Shown: one piece after another, positions 31,240-40,635 of the stretch
How the letters are laid out: every line of letters starts with the position of its first letter
Position numbering within the stretch: position 1 is the first letter of the stretch
Source: Notospermus geniculatus
Lineage: Eukaryota; Nemertea; Pilidiophora; Heteronemertea; Lineidae
Assembly (NCBI GenBank): GCA_002633025.1
Contig: NMRB01000847.1
Location: 187,972-251,971, forward strand
Length of the DNA: 64,000 nt
Reading direction: 5' to 3'
Notes under the pieces: model-generated
Seen by the model: only the letters and a program-made list of their open reading frames with translations
What the model was told of the DNA's origin: nothing
Databases searched by the model: none
Program-made: the position numbers and the translations under genes

Positions 31240-31990
31240 CTTTGTGTCGGATCTCCAGTAAGCCTACGTTTCATGTGGCATGTCCTCCGTTAGGTAACGT
31301 ACCAAACTGTACACAGTGCCGAATTTCTACGCAATATCGACACTGTCATCGATCGGCATGCGCCATTTTGATTTTTGCCGCCGCGGATGGATATGTAATC
31401 AGGCCTCGCATATATCACAACCATGATACTCCGCGCCCCAGAACCTTGCGCGTTACAACACTACATTCATGCCTAAGCCTCTCCTTGCAATCTATGTGTC
31501 ACAATTTCGAAATGAATACAATAAATATACATTTCTCTGAACTTTATGAAGTGGAATAAGTGTATAACGTCTGGGAGATGTTTGGTCACGTGGGTAAACA
31601 AAATGCACGCGGTCATGGACTACTTTGGTCTCAGAATAACTGAAAAACCTCGAGATATTTTGCCACAAAATGATTATGCTTTACAAATATTTTTATCATG
31701 TCTTGCATCTAAGCCTCATTTTGACCTAGGCAGGCCTATATAATATAATTTACTGTCTTCCTGTGGACGTATAACCGTGCACTATCTACTGCGCATGGCG
31801 ACGCTTGTTTATTGAGTGAACGGTCGACCGCTTTACAATGGTAAGGAATCCTTACACATATTATTGCGCTGCGCTTCTTTTCAACATGGCGGTGGCTGAT
31901 CGATACTAGAGGGTGTTATTCGTAACGCCCTCTAGTGTCAAGAATGGGTAGCGTACATTATTGTGTTAACCTCATGGTTTGCCGGGCTAG
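31240..31990. repeat. Dispersed repeat with ACTAGAGGGTGTT hairpin
   Basis: Intron sequence related to 41250-41500 and partly to 52800-52990. Shared phrases are GACACTGTCATCGA, GCGCATGGCG-type stretches and a hairpin ACTAGAGGGTGTT/GCCCTCTAGTGTCAAG at about 31905-31941. Confidence 0.55.
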
Positions 31991-32094
31991 CCATCCACTG
32001 ACCAGCTATGTACTTCAGGAAGAAATTTTCATTAACAAATATATAATAACATTTCTTGCATAGCAAGAATATTGCGGTATTTGGCAAATTTCAG

Positions 32095-32274
32095 GTCTGG
32101 ACCATCCATTCAAAATGGCTGTGTTCACGATGTACATGTACTGGGTTTCTCGTGTGTCTGGCAAGGGTTACAAGATGGATAAGTTTGGTCGCGGTGTAAA
32201 TGAAACCATACAGGCAGGATTGACTCTCCCTGCTGATGTCAAAGTTGCAGCTCCAGCCAAATATAATTCAACAA
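32095..32274 (+). CDS. LRP2-like receptor, end of YWTD propeller
   Basis: Acceptor AAATTTCAG, donor GTGAGT, phase 1 in and out. With the previous exon it reads G-L-D-H-P-F-K-M-A-V-F, then M-Y-W-V-S, G-K-G-Y-K-M-D-K-F and G-R-G-V-N-E-T-I, ending L-P-A-D-V-K-V. The H-P-F-x-x-A-V-F, Y-W and L-P-x-D-[IV]-K-V landmarks mark the last blade of an LRP propeller just before its EGF module. The split codon continues correctly into the EGF exon at 34127. Confidence 0.86.
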
Positions 32275-32433
32275 GTGAGTAGACGTTTGGATTCCTGGAG
32301 AATCGCTCACTGGTCCTAGCTGTAGGTTTTCTCACTTCAGTCTCTTTATCATAAAGTTCCCTGAATCCAGTAGTCTTGAACGTTAGTTGGGATGTTGATA
32401 TTTTTGGTGGCTGGGAGGGGAATGTGGATGGTA

Positions 32434-32496
32434 GTCAGCTGCCCTGCATTCAGAGAGACTTTAGTGAAAAGTCTCTCTGAATGCAGGGCAGCTGAC
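32434..32496. repeat. Perfect 29-bp-stem hairpin with 5-base loop
   Basis: GTCAGCTGCCCTGCATTCAG and nine more bases are exactly mirrored across the loop AGTGA. It lies in the intron, 160 bases after the exon. Could be a tiny fold-back insertion or a small-RNA precursor. Confidence 0.85.
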
Positions 32497-32589
32497 AGGG
32501 ATCTGTGGTTATAAGTATTTATTAGCAAATGCAGATTTGTAGGGAAATGGAAGGGCTGCGGAGATATTCGTCCTGCGACTAAAAGTTTT

Positions 32590-32700
32590 AAGAAAAAAAA
32601 TAAACAGAGAAACAGACACGTGAAAAAAATCGCCCGGCGCCCCGGATTCATAGCCGGACGCTCTACCGATGCGCCAGCCTGCCACCTCATGATGGTGGCT
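32590..32700 (-). repeat. tRNA-derived SINE remnant
   Basis: On the minus strand: TGGCGCATCGGTAGAGCGTC (a good polymerase III A-box region), then CCGGCTATGAATCCGG as an anticodon-stem-like hairpin, GGCGCCGGGCG, and a run of T. The B-box is degenerate. Best read as a SINE head, not a functional tRNA. Confidence 0.6.
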
Positions 32701-33059
32701 GCTGAATAAACGTTTATAAACGTATCCCAGCTACTCAACATATTTTTATGATAATTAGAAATGACGTTGCAAATCAGAATAATCTTACAAAAATTGCATT
32801 TTACAACATCCACAGAGCAAGTCCCCAGCAAATCTGTCAGTATATCGCTACATAATGTACCCATCTACGTTCACAGCCACTAAAAACGTGAACAAACCGG
32901 TATATTCCATCTCAACATTAGGCGCATCTCATCTATGAGTCCAATTCTATTGACTGACCCGTGAAAAGTCTTTGGCTAGCTTCGCTGTTGGCCGCTACGC
33001 GGCGCGTTGGGCCCTTGCGTCTAGCTGCCATGAGCCCAAACCAAGCTGTTCCTGAATTC

Positions 33060-33330
33060 TACACCGAAAACTGCTTCGTCAAAATGACGCACTTGCGTTC
33101 GTTTTCCATTTATCACCAAACTGAGTACATGTATATCTAATTCGTCGAAATGACAAATCCATTTTGACGAACCCTTGTTGTTTCTCAAACAATCTCTAAC
33201 AACGTTCGTTCAAATGACGAACCGTGGATTGTCATTTCGACGAAATTAGATTGAGATACCGGTACTCAGTTTGGTAATAAATGGAAAACGAACCTAAGTT
33301 CGTCATTTTGACGAAGTAGTTTTTCAGTGT
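33060..33330. repeat. Fold-back rich in TTCGTCNAAATGACGAA
   Basis: The ends ACACCGAAAACTGCTTCGTC and GACGAAGTAGTTTTTCAGTGT pair. TCGTCGAAATGACAA and relatives recur along both arms. Confidence 0.75.
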
Positions 33331-33386
33331 AATTCATTATAAATTTGTAGAGGGGCAGTGTGCTAGCCAATGAATCAGCTGACAAG

Positions 33387-34022
33387 TAAAGGCCCGTTTA
33401 CACATGCAACTTTTCATATGCAACTTCATGCAACTTGTTGCATAAACCTGATGAGACCAAAAAGTTTCATAAAAGTTGCATGTGTAAACGGGTCTGCAAC
33501 TTGTTGCAACTCGATCACGCTGGAGGTTGCATCGAAGTTGCAAGTTGCTGCAACCTGCAACTAGTTGCAGTCCACCGGTTTTCGTTTACACATTGCAACA
33601 TCCAGCGCGATAAGTTGCAAAAGTTAGCAACAAGTTGCATGAATTTGGGCGGGAACCCTTTGTTCCGCAGTCATTTTGGGTTTAGTATACGTCACATGAT
33701 TTCTTGCTGTATTCTCATTGGTCAGCAACGTGCAACTTGTTGCAACTTCACCAGAAAATAGGATCTGGATCCTAAATTTGCAACACGTTGCAGTAATTTG
33801 CAACAAGTTGCAGTAGTTAGTTGCAACAAGTTCCATACCTGTTTACACAATGCAACTTTGATGAAATTTTTGGTCTCATCAGGTTTATGCAACAAGTTGC
33901 ATGAAGTTGCATATGAAAAGTTGCATGTGTAAACGGGCCTTTAACCGTCCCAGGTAGTTTGCAACAAGTTGCAAGTTGCTGCAACTTGCAACTTGGTGCA
34001 ACCTAGTGTAAACCGGCCTTTA
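33387..34022. repeat. TTGCAAC-rich fold-back element, 0.6 kb
   Basis: The outer arms AAAGGCCCGTTTACACATGC and GCATGTGTAAACGGGCCTTT pair, continuing through CTGATGAGACCAAAAA. The interior repeats GCAACAAGTTGCA many times. A further partial end (GTGTAAACCGGCCTTTA) follows at 34005-34022. Confidence 0.82.
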
Positions 34023-34126
34023 GATGACAATCTGAGATTTGTCGATTCGGAAGTCTTTGTATATAGATTACAAATCCGTCGCATTAGGTGTCTCGGAAGT
34101 TATCACATTTTCCTCTTTTTTTCCAG

Positions 34127-34243
34127 TCAAGAATCGCTGTAACAATGTCGGTTGCTGGCCTCTCTGCGTCCATGTTCCTGGTGGAGCTTCCTGTCTTTGT
34201 CCAGATGGGAGCAACACTAAGGATGGGAGGCTGTGTGATACAG
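34127..34243 (+). CDS. LRP2-like receptor, EGF-like module
   Basis: Acceptor TTTTTTCCAG; phase 1 on both sides, the usual arrangement for EGF exons. The six-cysteine pattern reads C-N-N-V-G-C-W-P-L-C, then G-G-A-S-C-L-C-P-D-G and, after a short insert, L-C. The sequence G-C-x-x-x-C-V-x-x-P-G-G-x-x-C-x-C-P-D-G is the form that follows YWTD propellers in LRP receptors. The donor is a weaker GTTCGT. Confidence 0.85.
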
Positions 34244-34316
34244 GTTCGTGGATGAAATGTAATAAAACGAATACCCTAAAAGCAACTGCAGAATGATTGT
34301 CCAAAGCGACTGCATT

Positions 34317-34704
34317 AAAGCATATGGCTCGCGGGGTTTGTTGACAGTTGTTTGTTGACAGGTCCTCAAATCAAGCGCCGTTTTGAGAAAAAGGCGAAAG
34401 AAGGATTTTAGTTTAATGGGAAATGCATTAGACTGCCAAACTTCGGAGGCGTATTCTGCAAAATCTACCGTTCGAAATCAATGTGAATAGTACAAAATGT
34501 ACATTTTGACCGACTGAATTTAAAACTGACATTAACCCATTTTAACAAATTTTTAATGGGACCTCGTCCCCAGTGTTTACGTTCGCATATGTGCACAGGT
34601 TTTGCATATGGCTGGAGCACGGCTTTGCCTGGAGGCGAGAATCACTCTCTATGGGAGGTACCACCAAAAATGTAAACAAATCCCGCGAGCCATTTGCTTT
34701 AAAA
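34317..34704. repeat. ~390-bp MITE with ATGGCTCGCGGGGTTTG ends
   Basis: ATGGCTCGCGGGGTTTGTT at one end and ATCCCGCGAGCCATTTGC at the other. An inverted, similar copy is at 40024-40381. Confidence 0.72.
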
Positions 34705-34839
34705 TGTTAGTGTACAGGAGGAATATAACGTCCATCTTCTTACTTTCAAGTGTTCTTCATGACTTGCCCTTTTCATCCAACATAAAGCACAAAGAACGAC
34801 TCACAAAATGATATAATACGAAAAGTAGTCTCTAAATTT

Positions 34840-34965
34840 CGCAAATTTTTGACCCCAACCGGGGTCTTCCTCAGGCACTTTCTAGCATTTTTTTTGAAAC
34901 TCAACTAGAAAGTGCCTGAGGAAGATCCCTCCCGGTTGGGGTCGAAAATTTGCGAAATTTGGAGA
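34840..34965. repeat. Palindrome with CCTGAGGAAGA...GGTCGAAA arms
   Basis: GACCCCAACCGGGGTCTTCC and GAAAGTGCCTGAGGAAGATC face each other; the same phrase occurs in the insertion at 5711-5742. Confidence 0.75.
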
Positions 34966-35269
34966 CGACTTTTCGACTTGCCCACCTTGCACGTCTGAAC
35001 TTCCACCACTTACACATTCTCCCCGTACCATAGCCAGCGGTCTTCACCATCACTGCAGCTAATGGTCCGATATTTCTTGCAAAATTAGTTGGCAAGTCTC
35101 TGTTGGCGTACACTACACTTTCGTACAAGCTGTGAGCTTATACCAGAAACAATGGTATGTCTGGAATATCAAACGTCATTCAGAAACGCTCTTTTTTGCG
35201 AGGCCTACTACTGAAAAACGCTTTGAGCGCGCTTAACAGCGTGATACACCGCTTGTAAATTATGCTGAA

Positions 35270-35577
35270 TCGGTTAATGTCGTCCTGGGTACACCTCATT
35301 ATTACCCAGGGTAATCCTGGGTAATCCTTTTTGTTACCCAGGATCGTCCTGGGTACAATTAAGGTACCTTAACATTACCCAGTTTAAAAACCCGCCCCAT
35401 TTCCACCTGCGCCCAAGGTTGCGGTATATCTGCAGGTGGAAAATGGCACGCATTTCAAACTGGGTAATGTTAAGGTACCTTATTTATACCCAGGATTGTC
35501 CTGGGTAACAAAAGGATTACCCAGAATACCCAGGGTAATAATGAGGTGTACCCAGGACGACATTAACCGATTCAGCG
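35270..35577. repeat. Fold-back with CGGTTAATGTCGTCCTGGGT ends
   Basis: Arms of about 130 bp full of TACCCAGG/CCTGGGTA, closing with ACCCAGGACGACATTAACCG 45 bp before the next exon. Confidence 0.82.
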
Positions 35578-35622
35578 TAAATTATGTCCATTTGCTTTCA
35601 TGATTCTCCCGCGTTGTTCCAG

Positions 35623-35736
35623 TTGCTGAGGTCGGCAAGGGTCGCCCGAACGACTGCAACTGTGTCAACGGTGGTGTCTGCCTATTGACACATTACTCCA
35701 CAAACAACGGGTCCCTCTACTGTGAATGTCCAACAG
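35623..35736 (+). CDS. LRP2-like receptor, second EGF-like module
   Basis: Acceptor GTTGTTCCAG; phase 1 on both sides; donor GTAATG. It reads V-A-E-V-G-K-G-R then C-N-C-V-N-G-G-V-C, a polar spacer with an N-x-S glycosylation site (N-N-G-S), and Y-C-E-C-P-T-G, which joins the next exon as G-Y-K-G-A-L-C-E. The C-x-C-x-N-G-G-x-C ... C-x-C-P-x-G-Y-x-G-x-x-C pattern is a standard EGF domain, here membrane-proximal. Confidence 0.86.
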
Positions 35737-36023
35737 GTAATGATTTCATAATTAGGCCTTCTGGGCTTAGGGGTCGTTTGCCCAAAATGATCGAAACAAG
35801 CTCGGACTAAGGACGTTTTCATTCTTGACCCTCGACTCTTCCCTGTGCTCCCAGCTGACAAAAAATACACGAATTGGCATTTATTACACCTACAGCTACT
35901 AGTATTCGTTAGTCAGTTCTGAGTGAATTTCAGCCAACCTTTTGCTCTTCCCCATATCCCTCAACCTAAGTGTACCTTTTCTCCCTGTTGCGCCGTATGT
36001 AAGCACTGTCCCCACAATTTCAG

Positions 36024-36180
36024 GTTACAAAGGTGCCCTATGCGAACTGACCGACCAGGCTGTAAGAGACCAAATGGAGAGAACTCGAACGGCGGCGATA
36101 GTTGTACCGATCATTATAATCATAATCGTGGTGATAGCCGCCATTGCTGGGTACATGCACTTGAAGCGGAAAGGCGAAGA
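36024..36180 (+). CDS. LRP2-like receptor, transmembrane exon
   Basis: It completes the EGF domain (GYKGALCE), then a short juxtamembrane linker and a strong single transmembrane helix from about AAIVVPIIIIIIVVIAAIAG, followed by a basic stop-transfer (H-L-K-R-K). Acceptor AATTTCAG, entering in phase 1. The frame hits a stop six bases after GAAGA, but GTAGGT at 36181 is a good donor. Using it gives phase 2, which fits the next exon exactly. This is the membrane anchor of a type I receptor. Confidence 0.87.
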
Positions 36181-36254
36181 GTAGGTTTCGTAACATGCAG
36201 TCTGTACTGTTAATTTGACATCCATCTACCAACCGAACCGAGGAGCCTATTAGT

Positions 36255-36470
36255 TATCACGTCGGCTTAGCAAGCGGCAGATCCCGGGTTCGAATTAAGC
36301 ACGGGCCATATGGGACAGCGCATGGGACAGTAAGCCGTGGTGCCTTGTACCTTGTGTCTTTGCAAGGGCAAGTAAATGCGGATCATGAGTAGCTTGTGAT
36401 GGCCTCCTCCGTACTTACCAGGGCCAATAATGCTGACGGAAAAATGAAATACAATACAATACAACCGAAC
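36255..36470 (+). repeat. SINE-like element with B-box and (AATAC)n tail
   Basis: GATCCCGGGTTCGAATTAAG contains a B-box; GACAGTAAGCCGTGGTGCC and CCAGGGCCAATAATGC form the body, and ACAATACAATACAA the tail. A partial copy is at 36955-37135. Confidence 0.65.
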
Positions 36471-36954
36471 TACTTTGGCAGGGCGGTGGTTGGCACCATT
36501 AGGAAAGTCGCTATTGGACAAGTGTCTCAAATCTAGGACCTAGCCCACAGCCTTCGTGAATAGCGAAACAGGGTGATGTGGGGATGTTTGGAAGCACAAA
36601 GCATCCAAGGAACCCGGAGCGAGAAATAACTTCTTTGCCATCAAGTGATCCTTGTACAGATAAATAAATGCGTCAGAAATTAGACGGAAGTTGCAACAAA
36701 GTATCACTCGCAGGTCTGGTGTTTTATGACAGGATTCAATCCCGGTGTAATAGAATGTAATGTCCCCCGATATGTGATGTCCCCCAACAAAAATCCAGCA
36801 GGATGTCGATTAAGACATCATCAGCAGATATTTATAGACTTAAAGCGGCACCATTCAGTTGGACGTGAGAGACGCCAATACCCCTTAGTCCTGTGACAAA
36901 CAATGCAGGGGGACATAGGAAGATGGAGACATTAGATTCTATCAGCTGCTCTTC

Positions 36955-37135
36955 CCGTCCGTCGCGTGGGCGAGTGAGGGACATGGGACAGTAAGCCGTG
37001 GTGCCGTATACCTTGTGCCTTATCAAGGGCAAGTAAGACCCCATCTAAGTCAGGAACATGAGTAGCTTGAGATGGCCTCTTCCGTACTCACCAGGGCCAA
37101 TAACGCAATGGCTTCGGTGCTGACGGAATATACAA
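36955..37135 (+). repeat. SINE-like element, headless copy
   Basis: Same body as 36300-36440 (GACAGTAAGCCGTGGTGCC, AGGGCAAGTAAG, CCAGGGCCAATAACGC), lacking the tRNA-like head. Confidence 0.62.
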
Positions 37136-37647
37136 ATACTGAAGTCCTGAATCCAGAGTTAACGGAACCAGGGTGGGGGTAGGGATCTTTAGAGGATTTG
37201 TTTCTGAATAGATGGTTGTTTTGTGCAACAATGAATGATAAAGTTATAACTGAAAACGGAAATAGGGCATGCCCCTGAAGAACTAAAGGCGGTGAACGTA
37301 GGCCTCTATCTACATCTTTCCTAATTATCTATTGATGGGCAGCCATTACAACGAGCAACTTCATCCCCTTGGTACCAAACGAACGCCTATGAGCTATAAA
37401 CCCGAAAATCACCTACACTATAAAAATATCAGTAGCGATCCATAAAGGCCTTCGTCGTGTGCTGCCGCCGTCGGCGGGTTCCGGGATCATTGCGTCCAGG
37501 TTGGGTACAGCCAGAGCCATCGAAAAGTTGAAAACTAAGGAAATACCTGGAATGTACAGGCTTTTCCTTCTTCTTAGAGCCTGCGTCATTAAGATGGGCC
37601 ACTACTTTAACATTGTGCTTTGATATTTTTGACAATTTTAGTTTCAG

Positions 37648-37834
37648 CTTTCAGCGCTTCAGATCCTTCAACAACCTCATGCTCCCCAAGATGCCTAAAA
37701 TGCCGAAGCTTCCAGAATGGGCGTTGAAGTGGACAACAAAGCTACCGTTTCGTTCTCACCACGAGGAGACTGTAACCTTCCGCGGCGGAACATCTGTTGA
37801 CATTGGCATGTCAGCCAAAGGACATGAGTCAGCG
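37648..37834 (+). CDS. LRP2-like receptor, cytoplasmic tail exon
   Basis: The acceptor GTTTCAG at 37641-37647 gives phase 2 entry (Asp from GA + C), then F-Q-R-F-R-S-F-N-N-L-M. A repetitive basic-proline segment (L-P-K-M-P-K-M-P-K-L-P) follows, then V-T-F-R-G-G-T-S-V-D-I-G-M. The V-T-F-R-x-G ... D-I-G-[MV] motif is the reason for choosing LRP2/megalin among LRPs, whose tail carries a similar stretch just before its first NPxY. Donor GTAAGT at 37835, phase 0. An upstream AG would be possible, but only this one keeps the frame. Confidence 0.85.
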
Positions 37835-37850
37835 GTAAGTTAAACATGAA

Positions 37851-39103
37851 GTAGGAACCACAGTTTTAAAAATAATATCTCACGACTTCATTGTTTACAT
37901 TTACATGTAATGTTTGTAAACATGGATGTTTACATTATGTTATTTTGGGCTTTTGGGACATGCCAACCCACCAAATTGAATATTTTCAGTATCAAAAGAA
38001 TTTCTAGAGGGGCATGCTGCCAACAAATTACTCATAAGACAAAGAAAGACGAGACATTATAAACAAAGACGAGACATAAACAAACAAAATGTAAATAAAC
38101 AATGATTTTCGTGGCCCGCGAAAATATCCGTGATACATTATCTTTAATGCCGTGGTTTCATTCTTCCAACCAACCACAAGTTGTTTTTCTCGGGCAGTTC
38201 CCAATGCTGAAATAAATCGGAAAAGAATTCACCAAGATCCTGCTAGATAATGACTGGGGCCTCCTCAAGCCGATATCCTGGGTCGGGCATTGCTCGGAGT
38301 GCAAGGATTTGAGATACCTAATGCTGAGGGCTGAGAGTTGAAATGATGGAAATGGGAACTGAGTATGTTCGTTTCAGGAGGGATTGGGCAGCAACTTTGG
38401 GGACACGGACGCTGAGTGCCCGTCCAGCTTCAGTAACCCGATGTACTCTAATCAGGACAGGAGTTTCATTTGAAGGAAATCAACAGTTTAATTTTTAGAC
38501 AGGATCAAAATGGTAACATTTTTTTTGAGACGCTCTGTAGGAACCACAGTTTTAAAAATAATATATCACGACTTCATTGTTTACATTTAATGTTTGTAAA
38601 CATGGATGTTTACATTATGGTATTTTGGGCTTTTGGGACATGCCAACCCACCAAATTGAATATTTTCAGTATCAAAAGAATTTCTAGAGGGGCATGCTGC
38701 CAACAAATTACTCATAAGACAAAGAAAGACGAGACACAAACAAACAAAATGTAAATAAACAATGATTTTCGTGGCCCGCGAAAATATCCGTGATACATTA
38801 TCTTTAATGCCGTGGTTTCATTCTTCAAACCAACCACAAGTTGTTTTTCTCGGGCAGTTCCCAATGCTGAAATAAATCGGAAAAGAATTCACCAAGATCC
38901 TGCTAGATAATGACTGGGGCCTCCTCAAGCCGATATCCTGGGTCGGGCATTGCTCGGAGTGCAAGGATTTGAGATACATAATGCTGAGGGCTGAGAGTTG
39001 AAATGATGGAAATGGAAACTGAGTATGTTCGTTTCAGGAGGGATTGGGCAGCAACTTTGGGGACACGGACGCTGAGTGCCCGTCCAGCTTCAGTAACCCG
39101 ATG
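37851..39103. repeat. Tandem duplication of ~600 bp including the NPxY exon
   Basis: 37851-38443 recurs at about 38537-39103 (GTAGGAACCACAGTTTTAAA to AACCCGATGTAC) with a few substitutions and small deletions. The right boundary lies inside the exon, just after the NPMY codons, so the two exon copies differ downstream. Confidence 0.9.
38378..38473 (+). CDS. LRP2-like receptor, NPxY exon copy 1 (alternative end)
   Basis: Acceptor TTCGTTTCAG; phase 0 fits the donor at 37835. It reads E-G-L-G-S-N-F-G-D-T-D-A-E-C, then F-S-N-P-M-Y followed by S-N-Q-D-R-S-F-I and TGA (31 residues). FxNPxY is the endocytosis and adaptor (Dab2/ARH PTB) motif of LDL-receptor family tails. Either an alternative terminal exon or a broken duplicate of 39038. 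The residues after NPMY resemble the usual LRP2 continuation, so it may not be junk. Confidence 0.6.
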   Translation, partial: EGLGSNFGDTDAECPSSFSNPMYSNQDRSFI

Positions 39104-39308
39104 TACGAGATCTGCAGTGAACCGACGACGCCAACCTCCCCCGTGGCTACGGCACCACCCGTGGACACATAATATACCTCAAGCGCCGAGTCGGCCGTCA
39201 AAACAACGGAAGAAAGAGGAACAGCATGTGATGTCACCATCGGGCGATCCGACAGCGGTAGAAAGCAACCAAGAGATGGCGGACCCTGCTGGCTACCCAC
39301 CATTCTAA
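39038..39308 (+). CDS. LRP2-like receptor, NPxY exon copy 2 and tail (likely frameshift)
   Basis: Identical acceptor and first 23 codons to copy 1 through F-S-N-P-M-Y, then E-I-C-S-E-P-T-T-P-T-S-P-V-A-T-A-P and a stop at 39170-39172 (44 residues). Immediately beyond, another frame stays open to 39308 and reads Q-A-P-S-R-P-S-K-Q-R-K-K-E-E-Q then S-G-D-P-T-A and G-Y-P-P-F. It has the proline-rich, basic and acidic make-up expected for the distal LRP2 tail. I infer a one-base-type frameshift near 39160-39175, real or from sequencing. Strict reading ends at 39172. Confidence 0.65.
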
Positions 39309-40020
39309 TAGGACACTGAAGTGCTGATGGAGGATGATGGTCCTTTCTCCTTCTAGGATTCTGACTGCTAGACATTCTCGTCAGTTCTGTACATATCATT
39401 AACCCTTTAAGTGTCAGCTGGTTTTCCCTTTTTGGATTAATCAGAAAAGATCTTGAATGGAATTGTTAATGCGTTGAAATGCCGAGAAAAAATTTCTCTC
39501 TGTGGTCACCAAGTTATCCAGCTCCAAAAACCAATCATTTTTTCCTATTTCTAGGCTTCTCGACTGTGAAATCATTACATATTACGTAGATGTATATGTA
39601 TTTTTATGCACACACGTTTGTATCGCATTCATCACAGGCATGCTCTACATTTATAGCTACACGGAATAATTACATCTTTTTGTTCATGTTTCATGTTGGC
39701 CTTGCAGGCCTCGCAGTAGGAGTAGGGATTGAGCATATTACCGGTTCACTTTATGAGCATCAAATCCAATATAGTTATCGTCAACTTAAGGAGCACTAGA
39801 GGCAGTTCACAAGAAGCATTTTGATGTTTATTCTGCCAATAGGTGGTGTGCGGATCAGAAGTGACGATCTAATTGTGACTTACATTGCATGTAAAATGCA
39901 CTAACTAATATTGGTCAACATTTGGGCTCAAATTCTCGTTGTTTCCTCTCAGTTGCTAGCGCCACCTGTGAGGTCATTGCTGCACTAACATTAGCTGAAT
40001 AGCAAGTTGCCCCGAGTGTC
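39309..40020. other. 3' flank of the receptor, nothing recognised
   Basis: No clear AATAAA signal close to the stop and no coding exon. Confidence 0.45.
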
Positions 40021-40023
40021 CCC

Positions 40024-40381
40024 TTAAAGCAAATGGCTCGCGGGGTTTGTTTACATTTTTGGTGGTACCTTCCATAGAGAGTGAATCTCACCTCCAGGCA
40101 AAGCCGTGCTCCAGCCATATGCAAAACCTGTGCACATATGCCAACGTAAACACTGGGGACGAGGTTCCATTAAAAATTTGTTAAAATGGGTTAATGATGT
40201 TTTCAAATTCAGTCAGTCAAAATGTACATTTTGTACTATTCACATTGATTTTGAAGCGGCAGATTTTGCAGAATACGCCTCCAAAGTTTGGCTCTCTAAT
40301 GCAGTTCCCGTTAAAGTAAAATCCTTCTTTCGCCTTTTTCTCAAAACGGCGCTTGATTTGAGGACATGCCATTTGCTTTAA
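40024..40381. repeat. Inverted copy of the ATGGCTCGCGGGG MITE
   Basis: Reverse-complement relative of 34317-34704 with the ends AAAGCAAATGGCTCGCGGGG and GCCATTTGCTTTAA. Confidence 0.72.
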
Positions 40382-40635
40382 GATTGTTCTATGTTAATGA
40401 TGTAGTGTGATGCTGATGTGAGCATTTGACATCCAGACGCGTTCACTCCAATCGTCAGCTTGCAGACTTCAGGCCATGATTGACAGGATGCCACCTGGCA
40501 GTGGAATTAAAAACTAGCATGAAGCACTTTTCAGATTTCTTGAATAAATTCTTTTCAATATGCACTTCCTTTATCATGTTTATTGCATTTTAGATTTGAT
40601 ATGTAAATGTAAAATTGTGTCATTATTTACATGTA

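Noticed and set aside
32349-32864. 171-codon minus-strand frame
   Set aside because: It runs through a perfect hairpin and a tRNA-derived SINE; no recognisable domain.
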